Assembly: GCF_003201105.1 (NCBI RefSeq)
Contig: NZ_QICJ01000017.1
Location: forward strand, 1 to 64,000
Length of the DNA stretch: 64,000 bases
From: Dyella sp. AtDHG13
Lineage (GTDB): Bacteria > Pseudomonadota > Gammaproteobacteria > Xanthomonadales > Rhodanobacteraceae
Direction of reading: 5' to 3'
The stretch's first letter is position 1. Each line of letters begins with the position of its first letter. The notes beneath the pieces were generated by a model. The model searched no databases, was not told the DNA's origin, and saw only the letters and a program-made list of their open reading frames with translations. The position numbers and the translations under genes were made by a program. Of this stretch, positions 26,868 to 39,714 are shown piece after piece.

Positions 26868-27437
26868 TCAGGCCAGCGCGGCCAGCACCTGCTCGGTGGA
26901 ACGCACGCGGCCCAGGCGCGGGAAGATGTTCTCCACGGCGAAACGATGCTGATCGGCGTGGGTGGAGCTCATCGCATCCTCGACCAGCACCTGATGGAAG
27001 CCCAGCTCGAAGGCGTGGCGGGCGGTGGACTCCACGCCGATATTGGTGGACACGCCGCCCAGCACGATCTGGGTGATGCCTCGGCGGCGCAGCTGCAACT
27101 CCAGCTCGGTGCCGTAGAAGGCGCCCCACTGGCGCTTGGTGATGTGGATGTCGCTGTCCGAGGCGTGGAGTTCGTCGGCGTATTCCATCCAGTTGGCCGG
27201 CAGCGTCATGTTGCGCGGCGGCTCGTCGGTCAGCGGGCGCAGCATGTCGGCGCCGTCGGCGGACCAGCCCACGCGCACCAGCACCACCGGCGCCTTGAGC
27301 TCGCGGAAACGGGCGGCCAGGCGACCGGCGCGGGCGTTCACGTCGGCGCTGGAATGCGGCCCGCCGGCGAACGCCGCAATGCCTTTCTGCAGGTCGATCA
27401 GCACGAGCGCGGTGGTGCGGGGATCAAGCTTTTCCAT
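26868..27437 (-). CDS. yecD: YecD-like isochorismatase-family hydrolase
   Basis: This 189-residue protein closely follows E. coli YecD along its length: [19 protein letters not shown] (Asp15), [37 protein letters not shown] (Lys101) and [14 protein letters not shown]. The position of the usual cysteine nucleophile of cysteine hydrolases is Gly134, as in YecD itself, so it belongs to the isochorismatase-like subgroup without that cysteine. Its substrate is unknown. It is divergent from a TetR-family gene, 127 bases away, with two palindromes between the coding starts, so it is the probable regulatory target. Confidence 0.82.
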   Translation of the reverse strand: MEKLDPRTTALVLIDLQKGIAAFAGGPHSSADVNARAGRLAARFRELKAPVVLVRVGWSADGADMLRPLTDEPPRNMTLPANWMEYADELHASDSDIHITKRQWGAFYGTELELQLRRRGITQIVLGGVSTNIGVESTARHAFELGFHQVLVEDAMSSTHADQHRFAVENIFPRLGRVRSTEQVLAALA

Positions 27438-27530
27438 CGGAAACTCCAGGGATATGCAGGGATTGGGCGGGCATCAGCGTAGAATCGGCCACGACCATGC
27501 CATGTCGGCCACGGGCCGGAAATCGTCGCT

Positions 27531-27573
27531 ATGTGAGGGCAGCCTCACATTGGAGTTTATGAGGATGTCCTCA
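27531..27573. promoter_or_regulatory. Twin TetR-type operators TGAGG-N4-CCTCA
   Basis: Two palindromes share the same arms and spacer length. The first (27531-27550) has perfect 8-bp arms ATGTGAGG and CCTCACAT around GCAG. The second (27560-27573) is TGAGG-ATGT-CCTCA and overlaps the start of the tetR gene. Their centres are 26 bases apart. They most likely bind the TetR protein encoded immediately downstream. Confidence 0.7.
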
Positions 27574-28185
27574 CAAAAGACAAGCCAGGGCGGCCGTGCG
27601 CCCAGCCGCCGCCGTGGCCACGAACGGGTGGCGACGCTGCTCTCCGCCGCATCGGCCTGCTTCGTCGAAAAAGGTTTCGACGCCACCACCATGACCGAGA
27701 TCGCCGCCCGCGCGGAGGCCTCGATCGGCTCGCTCTACCAGTTCTTCCCCACCAAGGAGGCGCTAGCCGAGGCGCTGCTGGGCGAGCACGCCAACGGCCT
27801 GAACGAGCGCATGGAGCGGCTGGTCGCGCAGACGCCGGACTGGACGACGGAAGAACTTGCGGCGCGGCTCGTGCGCACCTTCGTGGACTACCGCAAGCAG
27901 CACCCCGCCATGGTCGCGCTTACCGAGGCCGCCGGCTCCCTGCCCTCCATGCTGGGTCGCACCATTCGCCAGCGCATGCGCGATTACCTCAGCCAGATCC
28001 TTGCGATCCACGCGCCGCATATTCCCGCAGGCGAACTTCGCCCCGCGGCCATGGTGGTGCAGCAGATGATGAAAGCCGCCGTGGCGCTCGAAAGCGAGCA
28101 GCCGGCGACGCTGCGCAAGGCCGCGCAAATCCAGTTGCAGCAAGCCCTGGCGCTGTATCTCGTCGAACTCGCCTCGCGACGCTGA
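27565..28185 (+). CDS. TetR/AcrR family transcriptional regulator
   Basis: This 206-residue protein has an N-terminal TetR DNA-binding domain (RVATLLSAASACFVEKGFDATTMTEIAARAEASIGSLYQFFPTKEALAEALL) and a helical ligand-binding domain without obvious specific motifs. A basic serine-rich leader (SQKTSQGGRAPSRRRGHE) precedes it. The ATG at 27565 has GGAG 9 bases upstream; the ATG at 27559 is only 3 bases from it and less likely. Twin operator palindromes overlap the start, indicating autorepression and control of the divergent yecD-like gene. Confidence 0.85.
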   Translation: MSSQKTSQGGRAPSRRRGHERVATLLSAASACFVEKGFDATTMTEIAARAEASIGSLYQFFPTKEALAEALLGEHANGLNERMERLVAQTPDWTTEELAARLVRTFVDYRKQHPAMVALTEAAGSLPSMLGRTIRQRMRDYLSQILAIHAPHIPAGELRPAAMVVQQMMKAAVALESEQPATLRKAAQIQLQQALALYLVELASRR

Positions 28186-28291
28186 GAACACCGCTTCTCG
28201 CGCGCGTGCCATGCACGCGCGAGGCGTCCAGCCGTATGGACGTCCGAATGTGCATCGCGCCACGCGATTTGAAAGTTTTCAAAAGAAACTG

Positions 28292-28321
28292 TTGACAACC
28301 CGTTAGACCGCCCATTAGGGT
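28292..28321 (+). promoter_or_regulatory. Predicted leu-ilv operon promoter
   Basis: TTGACA (28292-28297) and TAGGGT (28316-28321) are 18 bases apart, 7 bases before the leader ATG. The upstream AAGTTTTCAAAA and the downstream CGGTTGCATGTCGC closely resemble the same region of the threonine operon at 10495-10555. Confidence 0.62.
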
Positions 28322-28328
28322 CGGTTGC

Positions 28329-28466
28329 ATGTCGCAGCGCAACAGCCACGATCGCATTGCCGAACCGATTGGTCCCCCGACCATCGACGGCGCGCTGCGC
28401 CTTCGCAACAACCTCCTTCTTGCCCTTGCACTCGTACTCCTTATTACCAACGGAGGTGCGGGCTGA
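28329..28466 (+). CDS. leuL: Leucine/branched-chain leader peptide
   Basis: This 45-residue peptide ends LLLALALVLLITNGGAG. Residues 29-39 hold seven leucines plus a valine and an isoleucine, and many leucine codons are the rarer CTT and CTC in an otherwise CTG-preferring genome. Such a run stalls ribosomes when charged tRNA-Leu is scarce. The stop lies 49 bases before a strong intrinsic terminator (28516-28547), and leuA starts 32 bases after it, so this is a complete ribosome-mediated attenuator. The ending NGGAG resembles the GNGAG end of E. coli ThrL. A separate open frame of similar length on the other strand has no such organisation. Confidence 0.85.
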   Translation: MSQRNSHDRIAEPIGPPTIDGALRLRNNLLLALALVLLITNGGAG

Positions 28467-28515
28467 GGGCGTGTGTCCAGGTAACTAGAAAAACCACCTG
28501 AATACGACCAAAGAA

Positions 28516-28547
28516 CCCCGCACCCGGAAACGGATGCGGGGTTTTTT
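28516..28547 (+). terminator. Attenuator terminator of the leu-ilv operon
   Basis: CCCCGCACCCG, loop GAAA and CGGATGCGGGG form an 11-bp stem with a single C-A mismatch, followed directly by six T. It lies between the leader peptide and leuA, where conditional termination would shut off the whole cluster when branched-chain amino acids are plentiful. Confidence 0.9.
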
Positions 28548-28579
28548 GTTGCCCACGGCGCGTGCCAGCGGAGCCAGCA

Positions 28580-30228
<1,649 letters not shown>

Positions 30229-30232
<4 letters not shown>

Positions 30233-31167
30233 CTACGCCCTTTCTCTGGCACAACGGCCAGATCAAACCCTGGACCGAGGCGACGGTCCACGTCAGCACC
30301 CACGCCCTGCACTACGGCTCCTCGGTCTTCGAAGGCGAACGCGTCTACGCCACGCCGCAGGGCCCGGCCTATTTCCGCCTCGCCGACCACACGCGCCGCC
30401 TGTTCGAATCCGCGCGCGTCTACGAGATCGAGATCGGCTACAGCGAGGACGAGATCAACGCCGCCTGCCACGAAGTGATCCGCGCGAACCGCATGAAGTC
30501 GGCCTACGTGCGTCCCATCGTGTTCCGCGGCGCCGGCGGCCTGGGCGTGCTGCCCAAGGGCGACTCGCCGGTGGATGTGGCGATCATGGCGCTGGAATGG
30601 GGCGCTTATCTCGGCGACGCCATCGAGCACGGCGCGGACGTGTGTGTGTCCTCATGGCATCGCCCGGCGCCGAACACGCTGCCGAGCTGGGCCAAGGCCG
30701 GCGGCAATTACCTGAGCAGCCAACTGATCGCGCTTGAGGCGCGCCGCGGCGGTTACGCCGAAGGCATCGCGCTGGGCCACAACGGCCTGCTGAGCGAAGG
30801 CGCGGGCGAAAACCTGTTCCTGGTGAAGAACGGCAAGCTGCTCACGCCGCCGACCAGCGCGGGCATCCTGGCCGGCATCACGCGCGAGTCGGTGATCACC
30901 TTGGCCGGCGAGCTGGGCATCACCGTGGAAGAACGCGACCTGCCGCGCGAGGCGCTGTACACCGCCGACGAAATCTTCATGACCGGCACCGCTGCCGAAA
31001 TCACGCCGGTGCGTTCGGTGGATCGCAAGCAGGTGGGCGCAGGTCGGCCGGGCGACATCACGCGCGCGCTGCAGAAGGCCTTCTTCGGGTTGTTCGACGG
31101 CACCACGGAAGACAAATGGAATTGGTTAGTGCCCGTGCAGGTCGACGCCGCGCAGGAGGCTGCGTAA
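30229..31167 (+). CDS. ilvE: Branched-chain amino acid aminotransferase
   Basis: This 312-residue fold-type IV PLP enzyme interconverts leucine, isoleucine and valine with their 2-oxo acids. [21 protein letters not shown] opens the family, [31 protein letters not shown] contains the PLP lysine (WAKAGG), and [19 protein letters not shown] and [16 protein letters not shown] are class motifs. It sits between leuA and leuC and overlaps both by a few bases, so its synthesis is tied to the leucine enzymes. This placement is less common than ilvE in an ilv operon. Confidence 0.93.
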
Positions 31168-32576
31168 TGGCCAAGACCCTGTTCGAAAAAATCTGGGACG
31201 CGCACGTCGTCGCCGCTGAAAGCAGCGACACGCCGGCCATCCTCTACATCGACCTGCACCTGGTGCACGAAGTCACCTCGCCGCAGGCCTTCAGCGAACT
31301 GCGCGAGCGCGGCCTGAAACTGCGCCGCCCGGATCGCATGCTGGCCACGCTGGATCATTCCACGCCCACGCTGCCCACCGCCGCCAATGGCGAACGCCCC
31401 TACGCCAACGCGGAGGCCAAGGCGCAAGTCGAACAGCTGGAGAAGAACTGCCGCGAATTCGGCGTGGAACTGCATGGTTGGGACAGCAGCGACCGCGGCA
31501 TCGTGCACGTGTTCGGCCCGGAGCTGGGGGCGACGCAGCCGGGCATGACCATCGTGTGCGGCGACAGCCACACTTCCACCCACGGTGCGTTCGGCGCGCT
31601 GGCGTTCGGCATCGGCACCACCGAAGTCGGCCATGTGATGGCCACGCAGTGCCTGCTCCAGCGCAAGGCGAAGACGCTGGCGATCCACGTCGACGGTGAG
31701 CTGCCCGCAGGCGTGGGCGCGAAGGACCTGATCCTGCACATCATCGGCGAGATCGGCGTGGACGGCGGCACCGGCCATGTCATCGAGTACCGCGGCAAGG
31801 CCATCGAGAAGTTGTCGATGGAAGAGCGCATGACGGTGTGCAACATGTCGATCGAAGCGGGCGCGCGCGCTGGCCTGATCGCACCGGACGACACCACCTT
31901 CGCCTGGCTGAAAGGCCGCCCGCGCGCACCGCAGGGCGCTGCGTGGGACGAAGCCGTCGCACGCTGGAAGGCGCTGCGCACCGACGACGGCGCCGTGTAC
32001 GACCGCGAAGTGCGCATCGACGCCAGCAAGATCCGCCCCACGGTGACATACGGCACGCATCCGGGCATGGCGATTGCCATGGACGCGCCGGTGCCGGCCG
32101 CGCGCAATCCGCAGGAAAAGCGCGCGCTCGACTACATGAAGAGCGAAGCGGGCAAGCCGATGCAGGGCACGCCGGTGGACGTGGTGTTCGTCGGCAGCTG
32201 CACCAACTCGCGCCTTTCCGACCTGCGCGAAGCGGCCCACGTGCTGCGCGGCCGCCGCGTGGCCGAGGGCGTGCGCATGCTGGTGGTGCCGGGCTCCGAA
32301 GCCGTGCGCCGCGATGCGGAAAGCGAGGGCCTGCATCACGTGTTCACCGCCGCCGGCGCCGAGTGGCGCGAGCCGGGCTGCTCCATGTGCATCGCCATGA
32401 ATGGCGATTTCGCGCAGCCGGGCCAGCTGGTGGTGAGCACCTCGAACCGCAATTTCGAAGGCCGCCAGGGCAAGGGCGCGCGCACGGTGCTCGCAAGCCC
32501 CGCCACGGCGGCCGCATCCGCCGTCGCCGGGCGCATCGCCGATCCGCGCGAGTACATGACGGAGGTGGCGGCATGA
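31167..32576 (+). CDS. leuC: 3-Isopropylmalate dehydratase large subunit
   Basis: This 469-residue aconitase-family protein isomerises 2- to 3-isopropylmalate with LeuD. The [4Fe-4S] ligands are Cys345 in VGSCTNSRL and Cys405 and Cys408 in [37 protein letters not shown] is strongly conserved. The ATG overlaps the ilvE stop (TAATG) and AGGAGG lies 8 to 10 bases upstream. It is separated from leuD by a 190-base interval containing a paired repeat, so LeuC and LeuD are not translationally coupled as they often are. Confidence 0.95.
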   Translation: MAKTLFEKIWDAHVVAAESSDTPAILYIDLHLVHEVTSPQAFSELRERGLKLRRPDRMLATLDHSTPTLPTAANGERPYANAEAKAQVEQLEKNCREFGVELHGWDSSDRGIVHVFGPELGATQPGMTIVCGDSHTSTHGAFGALAFGIGTTEVGHVMATQCLLQRKAKTLAIHVDGELPAGVGAKDLILHIIGEIGVDGGTGHVIEYRGKAIEKLSMEERMTVCNMSIEAGARAGLIAPDDTTFAWLKGRPRAPQGAAWDEAVARWKALRTDDGAVYDREVRIDASKIRPTVTYGTHPGMAIAMDAPVPAARNPQEKRALDYMKSEAGKPMQGTPVDVVFVGSCTNSRLSDLREAAHVLRGRRVAEGVRMLVVPGSEAVRRDAESEGLHHVFTAAGAEWREPGCSMCIAMNGDFAQPGQLVVSTSNRNFEGRQGKGARTVLASPATAAASAVAGRIADPREYMTEVAA

Positions 32577-32593
32577 AGGCGCGGTCTTTTCTT

Positions 32594-32727
32594 CCTCTCC
32601 CCTCCGGGGAGAGGACCGAGGTGAGGGGCCAATCTAGCCTCAGTCAAACCTCAAAGCGCGCTTCGTTCAGCGCCACTGCAAGCACCCGCCCCTCACCCCA
32701 ACCCTCTCCCCGGAGGGGAGAGGGAGC
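32594..32727. repeat. CCTCTCCCC/GGGGAGAGG repeat (family B) between leuC and leuD
   Basis: Two hairpins (CCTCTCCCCTCCGGGGAGAGG and CCTCTCCCCGGAGGGGAGAGG) with flanks GAGGTGAGGGGC and GCCCCTCACCCC form a long inverted element. A second copy lies at 55305-55428. The sequence between the hairpins differs in part. It interrupts the leuC-leuD junction. Confidence 0.82.
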
Positions 32728-32766
32728 CAAAGCGCGCGCTGCGTGCTGTTGTCCGGAGACCTGTTA

Positions 32767-33408
32767 ATGCGCCCCGTCACCCGCCTCCACTCCCGCACCG
32801 CCGTGCTGCCGGACGAGAACATCGATACCGACCGCATCATTCCCGCGCGCTTCCTCACCACCACGGAGCGCGCCGGCCTGGGCAAGCTCTGTTTCAACGA
32901 CTGGCGCTACCAGGCCGACGGCCGCGACAACCCGGCGTTTCCGCTGAACCAGCCGCAGGCGAAGGGCTGTTCCATCCTGGTCGCCGGGCGCAACTTCGGT
33001 TGCGGTTCCTCGCGCGAGCACGCGCCGTGGGCGCTGCTGGATTACGGCATCCATGCCGTGTTGTGCAGCGAGATCGCGGACATCTTCCGCAACAACGCGC
33101 TGAAGAACGGCCTGCTCGCCATCGTGCTGGACGAAGCCGAGCACCGCTGGCTGCTCGCCAACCCCGGCATCGAGCTGACCATCGACGTGCGCGAGCAGTA
33201 CATCGCGCTGCCGGATGGCGGCCACATCCGCTTCCAGCTCGAACCCTTCGCACGCCACTGCCTGCTCAACGGCGTGGACCAGCTGGGCTACCTACTCCAG
33301 CACGCCGATTTGATTGATGCGTTCATCCGTGACCGCGAAGGTCAAGAAGCGGCCATCCATGACCGCACTCCTCAACAAGAGCCTCGTTCTGCCGGAGTCA
33401 CCCTATGA
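32767..33408 (+). CDS. leuD: 3-Isopropylmalate dehydratase small subunit
   Basis: This 213-residue swivel subunit completes the isomerase with Leu[24 protein letters not shown] (residues 7-29) and [44 protein letters not shown] are diagnostic. The ATG at 32767 follows GGAG by 8 bases. The last residues ([25 protein letters not shown]) are encoded across a 39-bp element that also occurs, inverted, at the end of leuA. LeuB starts four bases before this gene ends. Confidence 0.94.
   Translation: MRPVTRLHSRTAVLPDENIDTDRIIPARFLTTTERAGLGKLCFNDWRYQADGRDNPAFPLNQPQAKGCSILVAGRNFGCGSSREHAPWALLDYGIHAVLCSEIADIFRNNALKNGLLAIVLDEAEHRWLLANPGIELTIDVREQYIALPDGGHIRFQLEPFARHCLLNGVDQLGYLLQHADLIDAFIRDREGQEAAIHDRTPQQEPRSAGVTL
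33335..33373 (+). repeat. 39-bp element at the 3' end of leuD
   Basis: It starts GCGAAGGTCAAGAAGCGGCC and contains the near-palindrome GCGGCCATCCATGACCGC. The inverted partner is at 30158-30196 in leuA, with 33 of 39 positions matching. It encodes the C-terminal tail of LeuD. Confidence 0.65.
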
Positions 33409-34502
33409 GAGCGCACATCGTCACCCTGCCCGGCGACGGCGTCGGCCCCGAAGTCACCGCAGCGGCCGTGGCCGTGCTCGACGCGGTCGCCGCGCACTAC
33501 GACCACCATTTCCATTTTGAGGAACACCTGATCGGCGGCTGCGCCATCGACGCCACCGGCGAGCCGCTGCCGCAGGCATCGCTGGACGCCTGCAAGGCCG
33601 CCGACGCCGTGTTGCTCGGCGCCGTGGGCGGCCCGAAGTGGTCTGACCCGAATGCACCGGTGCGACCCGAGCAGGGCCTGCTGGCGCTGCGCGCCGCGCT
33701 GGGCGTGTACGCCAACCTGCGTCCGCTGCAGGTGCATCCGGCATTGGCCGAGCTGTCGCCGCTGAAGAACGAGAAGCTGAAGAACGTCGACGTGCTGTTC
33801 GTGCGCGAACTCACCGGCGGCGCGTACTTCGGCGCCAAGACGCGCACCATCGACACCGCCACCGACGAGTGCAAGTACACCGTGGCCGAGGTGGAGCGCG
33901 TGACGCGCCGTGCATTCCAGCTGGCGCGCGAGCGCCGCAAGCACGTCACCTCGGTGGACAAGGCCAACGTGCTGGAAACCTCGCGCCTGTGGCGCAGCAC
34001 GGTGCAGCGCATCGCGGCGGAATTCCCGGACGTGAAGCTGGAACACCAGCTGGTCGATTCCATGGCCATGCTGCTGCTGACCCAGCCGGGCAAGTACGAC
34101 GTGGTGGTCACCGAGAACCTGTTCGGCGACATCCTCACTGACGAAGCCGCCGCGCTGGCCGGTTCGCTGGGCCTGCTGCCCTCGGCATCGCTGGGCGAAG
34201 CCAAGGCCGGCCTGTACGAACCCATCCACGGTTCCGCGCCGGACATCGCCGGCCAGGGCGTGGCCAATCCCACCGGCGCGATCCTCTCCGCCGCCATGCT
34301 GCTGCGCCATTCGCTGGGCCTGGAAGAAGAAGCGAGCACGGTGGAAGCCGCCGTTGCCGAAGTGCTGGAACGCGGCCCGCACACGCGCGACATCGGCGGC
34401 ACGGGCGGCACGAAGGACGTGCTGGACGCCGTGCTGGCGGCCATCGACGAACACGCCTGCAATGCGGCGGCGTTCCTGCGCTGGGGGCGGGCATGCGGTT
34501 GA
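33405..34502 (+). CDS. leuB: 3-Isopropylmalate dehydrogenase
   Basis: This 365-residue NAD-dependent enzyme oxidises and decarboxylates 3-isopropylmalate. [11 protein letters not shown] (residues 8-18), [53 protein letters not shown] and the NAD-binding [21 protein letters not shown] are all present. Length is typical. The ATG overlaps the leuD stop. A composite REP element separates it from ilvD. Confidence 0.95.
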   Translation: MRAHIVTLPGDGVGPEVTAAAVAVLDAVAAHYDHHFHFEEHLIGGCAIDATGEPLPQASLDACKAADAVLLGAVGGPKWSDPNAPVRPEQGLLALRAALGVYANLRPLQVHPALAELSPLKNEKLKNVDVLFVRELTGGAYFGAKTRTIDTATDECKYTVAEVERVTRRAFQLARERRKHVTSVDKANVLETSRLWRSTVQRIAAEFPDVKLEHQLVDSMAMLLLTQPGKYDVVVTENLFGDILTDEAAALAGSLGLLPSASLGEAKAGLYEPIHGSAPDIAGQGVANPTGAILSAAMLLRHSLGLEEEASTVEAAVAEVLERGPHTRDIGGTGGTKDVLDAVLAAIDEHACNAAAFLRWGRACG

Positions 34503-34525
34503 ATCCGGCCACTTCGCTCATCGCC

Positions 34526-34674
34526 CCCTCACCGTCATCCCAGCGAAAGCTGGGATCCAGTGACTTTCCGCACGTCACGAAGGCGCTGGATTACTCGCTT
34601 TGCTCGCCCCTCCGGGGCCGCCCTCCGGGCGTTCTTCGCGCTAAGCGCTCGTCCAGCTTTCACTGGAATGACGG
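34526..34674. repeat. Composite REP element with extended core (copy 2)
   Basis: It has the same plan as 5865-6021: a first hairpin (CCCAGCGAAAGCTGGG), a GGCGCTGGAT junction, then the long core with ACTCGCTT, GCTCGCCC, GGGCCGCCC, GGGCGTTC and GCGCTCGTCC. It ends GGAATGACGG. It lies between leuB and ilvD. Confidence 0.75.
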
Positions 34675-34724
34675 CGCCCTTTCCCCAACGGCAAGTTTCA
34701 TAGACACCTGTTTGGAACCCCCGC

Positions 34725-36445
<1,721 letters not shown>

Positions 36446-36449
<4 letters not shown>

Positions 36450-37459
36450 GCAGCAGCAATACCAACGATACGCTGGCCAAGGCCCGCATCGCCGTCCTCG
36501 GCTTTGGCAGCCAGGGTCGCGCCCACGCCCTCAACCTGCGCGACTCCGGCCTGGATGTCGTGGTCGGCCTGCGCAAGGGCGGCCCCTCGTGGGAGAAGGC
36601 CCGCGCCGAAGGTTTCACCGTGGCCGAACCCGGCGATGCGGTGAAGGACGCCGACCTGGTCGCCGTGCTCACGCCCGACATGGTGCAGCCCAAGCTATAC
36701 AAGGAAAGCATCGAGCCGAACATCAAGCCCGGCGCCGCGCTGCTGTTCGCGCACGGCTTCAATGTGCACTTCAAGCAGATCGAACCGCGCACCGACATCG
36801 ACGTGATCCTGGTGGCGCCGAAGGGCCCGGGTGCGCTGGTGCGCCGCGAGTATGAAATCGGCCGTGGCGTGCCCAGCATCTGGGCCGTGCATCAGGATGT
36901 CAGCGGCCAGGCGGAAGCCAAGGCCAAGGCCTATGCCGACGGCATCGGCGGCGGCCGCGCGCTGCTGATCAAGACCGACTTCAAGGAAGAGACCGAGACG
37001 GATCTGTTCGGCGAGCAGGCCGTGCTGTGCGGCGGCGCCAGCTCGCTGGTGCAGGCCGGTTTCGAGACGCTGGTGGAAGCCGGCTACCAGCCGGAAATCG
37101 CCTATTACGAAGTGCTGCACGAACTGAAGCTGATCGTGGACCTGTTCTACGAAGGCGGCATCTCGCGCATGCTGGAGTTCATCTCCGAAACCGCGCAGTA
37201 CGGCGACTACGTCAGCGGCCCGCGCGTGATCGACGCCGCCACCAAGGAGCGCATGAAGGGCGTGCTCAAGGACATCCAGGACGGCACTTTCGCCAGGAAC
37301 TGGATCGCCGAATACAACGCCGGCCTGCCGAACTACAAGAAGTTCAAACAGGCCGACCTGGAGCATCCGGTGGAACAGGTGGGCGCCAAGCTGCGCGCGC
37401 GCATGCCGTGGCTGCAGGCGAATGCGCCGAAGGCGGAGCCGCTTAAGAAGGTGGGGTAA
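36446..37459 (+). CDS. ilvC: Ketol-acid reductoisomerase
   Basis: This 337-residue class I (short) enzyme converts acetolactate and acetohydroxybutyrate with [21 protein letters not shown] (residues 16-31) is the dinucleotide-binding loop, [12 protein letters not shown] the NADPH phosphate region, and [31 protein letters not shown] and [10 protein letters not shown] are the metal and substrate sites. Its ATG overlaps the ilvD stop. A REP element and a strong terminator follow before ilvG. Confidence 0.95.
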
Positions 37460-37467
37460 ACGCCTCT

Positions 37468-37564
37468 AGCTCGTCATCCCTGCGAAAGCAGGGATCCAGT
37501 GCCTTCCGGGCCATAGAGCAGAGCGAGACTCACTGGATTCCTGCTTTCGCAGGAATGACGAGCT
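37468..37564. repeat. REP family A inverted pair downstream of ilvC
   Basis: AGCTCGTCATCCCTGCGAAA...GGATCCAGT is mirrored by CACTGGATTCCTGC...AGGAATGACGAGCT after about 40 bases. It lies 9 bases after the ilvC stop. Confidence 0.8.
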
Positions 37565-37639
37565 AAAGGTTTCGGCACTTTCAAAGGCTTTTGTTCAACT
37601 TCCGAGGGGTGCATTCCCGCACGCATTGCCCCTCCCTGT

Positions 37640-37671
37640 CCCTCCCTTGGCTTTCAAGGGAGGGAGTTTTT
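37640..37671 (+). terminator. Intrinsic terminator between ilvC and ilvG
   Basis: CCCTCCCTTG, loop GCTTT and CAAGGGAGGG form a perfect 10-bp stem followed by AG and five T. It is 180 bases after ilvC and 60 bases before ilvG, so it either ends the upstream operon or acts as an attenuator for ilvG-ilvM-ilvA. A competing pairing (GAGGGG near 37602 with CCCCTC near 37629) precedes it. No leader peptide rich in branched-chain residues was found here. Confidence 0.8.
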
Positions 37672-37730
37672 CCAACCGAAATTCATACCGCCGGCGCACC
37701 GGCGCATTGGGAAATCCGACCACCGTGAAC

Positions 37731-39611
37731 ATGCCACTGCAACACCCCTTCGCAGAGCACGACATACCCGCACCGACGGCGGCTCATCCGCTTGCCGGCC
37801 AGAGCATGAGCGGCGCGGAAGTGGTGGTGCAGGTATTGGCCGACGAAGGCGTCGACGTGTTGTTCGGCTACTCGGGCGGCGCGATCCTGCCGGTGTACGA
37901 CGCCGTGTTCCGCTACAACGCCACGCATCTTTCGCCGCTGGGCGGCGAGCCGATGCCGCTGATCGTACCCGCCAACGAGCAGGGCGCGGGTTTCATGGCG
38001 GCAGGCTATGCGCGCGCGTCGGGCAAGGTGGGCGTGGCCATCGTCACCTCCGGCCCGGGCGCCACCAATATGGTGACACCGGTGCGCGATGCGATGTCCG
38101 ACTCGGTGCCGATGGTGGTGATCTGCGGCCAGGTGCCCACGGGTGCGCTGGGCAGCGATGCCTTCCAGGAAGCGCCGGTCAGCAACATCATGAGTCCGTG
38201 CGCCAAGCACGTGTTCCTACTCACCGATGCGTCGAAACTCGAAGTGACCCTGCGCACGGCCTTCGAGATCGCGCGCAGCGGGCGTCCGGGACCGGTGGTG
38301 GTGGACATCCCCAAGGACGTGCAGAACACCGCGCTCGCCTTCGCCGGGGAAGGCACCTTGCCCATTCCCGGCTATCGCGCGCGACAGCACGCCATCCAGA
38401 ACGCGCGGGTGGACGATGCGCACTGCGCTGCATTTTTCGACGCACTGGCGAAGGCGAAGCGTCCGCTGATCTACGCCGGCGGCGGCATCATCGCCGGCGA
38501 GGCTTCCGCCACGCTGCGCGCCTTCGCCCGGCAGTTCGGCCTGCCCGTGACCACCACGCTGATGGGCATCGGCGCCGTGGATACCACCGACCCGCTCGCG
38601 CTGCACATGCTGGGCATGCACGGCACGGCCTATGCCAACTACGCCGTGGAGGATTGCGACTTCCTGCTCGCCCTGGGCGCGCGTTTCGACGACCGCGTGG
38701 CCAGCGTGCCGGACCGCTTCGCGCCGAACGCGCGCTTCATCGCCCAGATCGACATCGACCCCGCCGAAATCGGCAAGGTGAAATCGGTGCACTGGCATCA
38801 CCACGGCGACCTCGATGCGACCTTGTCGCGCCTGCATCAGTACGGCGTGCGTCACGGCTTGAACTACGGTGCCGATGGCCACTACGCGCCTTGGCACGCG
38901 CACATCGCCGCGCTCAAGCAGACGCATGCGCTGAACTACGACCGCGACAGCGCGCTGATCCAGCCGCAGGCGGTGATCGAGGCGATCAACCAGCACACGC
39001 AGGGCCGCGCCGTGATCAGCACGGGCGTGGGCCAGCACCAGATGTGGGCCGCGCAGTATTTCGATTTCCGCGAGCCGCGCCATTGGCTCACCTCCGGCTC
39101 GATGGGCACCATGGGCTTTGGCCTGCCCGCCGCCATCGGCGCGCAGTTCGCGCGGCGCGATGCCGTGGTGATCGACATCGACGGCGACGCCAGCATCCGC
39201 ATGAACCTGGGCGAGCTGGAAACCGTCACCACCTACGGCCTGCCGGTGAAGGTGGTGGTGCTGAACAACATCGGCGACGGCATGGTGCGTCAGTGGCAGA
39301 AGCTGTTCTTCCGTGGCCGCTTCGCCTCATCCGACAAGAGCCTGCACAAGAAGGATTTCATCAAGGCCGCGCAGGCCGATGGTTTCGCCTGGGCAAAACG
39401 GCTGGAGAAGAAGGACGAGCTGGCCGACACCATTGCCGATTTCCTGGCGTTCGACGGCCCGGCCTTCCTCGAGGTGATGATCGATCCGGACGCCGGCGTG
39501 TATCCCATGGTGGGTCCGGGGGCGACGTATGCGCAGATGATCACGGGCGACTTCATTCCGTCGCGCGTGGCGCCAGCCGTTGCTGAAGATTCGAAGAGCG
39601 ACATGTTCTAG
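37731..39611 (+). CDS. ilvG: Acetolactate synthase large subunit
   Basis: This 626-residue thiamine-diphosphate enzyme makes acetolactate and 2-aceto-2-hydroxybutyrate. The catalytic Glu83 is in VPANEQGAGFMAAGYARAS. GPGATNMVTPVRDAMSDSVPMVVICGQV, FQEAPVSNIMSPCAKH, the FAD-associated middle domain and the cofactor-binding IDIDGDASIRMNLGELETVTTYGLPVKVVVLNN follow. The start is uncertain: ATG 37731 is used, with GTG 37725 and ATG 37806 as alternatives, none having a strong ribosome-binding site. The first 25 residues are not typical of the family. The small subunit gene follows after a short REP. Confidence 0.9.
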   Translation: MPLQHPFAEHDIPAPTAAHPLAGQSMSGAEVVVQVLADEGVDVLFGYSGGAILPVYDAVFRYNATHLSPLGGEPMPLIVPANEQGAGFMAAGYARASGKVGVAIVTSGPGATNMVTPVRDAMSDSVPMVVICGQVPTGALGSDAFQEAPVSNIMSPCAKHVFLLTDASKLEVTLRTAFEIARSGRPGPVVVDIPKDVQNTALAFAGEGTLPIPGYRARQHAIQNARVDDAHCAAFFDALAKAKRPLIYAGGGIIAGEASATLRAFARQFGLPVTTTLMGIGAVDTTDPLALHMLGMHGTAYANYAVEDCDFLLALGARFDDRVASVPDRFAPNARFIAQIDIDPAEIGKVKSVHWHHHGDLDATLSRLHQYGVRHGLNYGADGHYAPWHAHIAALKQTHALNYDRDSALIQPQAVIEAINQHTQGRAVISTGVGQHQMWAAQYFDFREPRHWLTSGSMGTMGFGLPAAIGAQFARRDAVVIDIDGDASIRMNLGELETVTTYGLPVKVVVLNNIGDGMVRQWQKLFFRGRFASSDKSLHKKDFIKAAQADGFAWAKRLEKKDELADTIADFLAFDGPAFLEVMIDPDAGVYPMVGPGATYAQMITGDFIPSRVAPAVAEDSKSDMF

Positions 39612-39693
39612 ACCGTCGCTCCAGCGGAAGCTGGAGCCCAGTGCCTTTCCAACCTACAAGGCGCTGGATTCCAGCTTTCGCTGGAATGACGAG
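39612..39693. repeat. REP family A inverted pair between ilvG and ilvM
   Basis: GCTCCAGCGGAAGCTGGAGCCCAG and CTGGATTCCAGCTTTCGCTGGAATGAC form two facing hairpins with a short spacer. It fills almost the whole gap between the large and small subunit genes. Confidence 0.75.
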
Positions 39694-39714
39694 TAGGAAG
39701 ATACAGGGCTTGTC

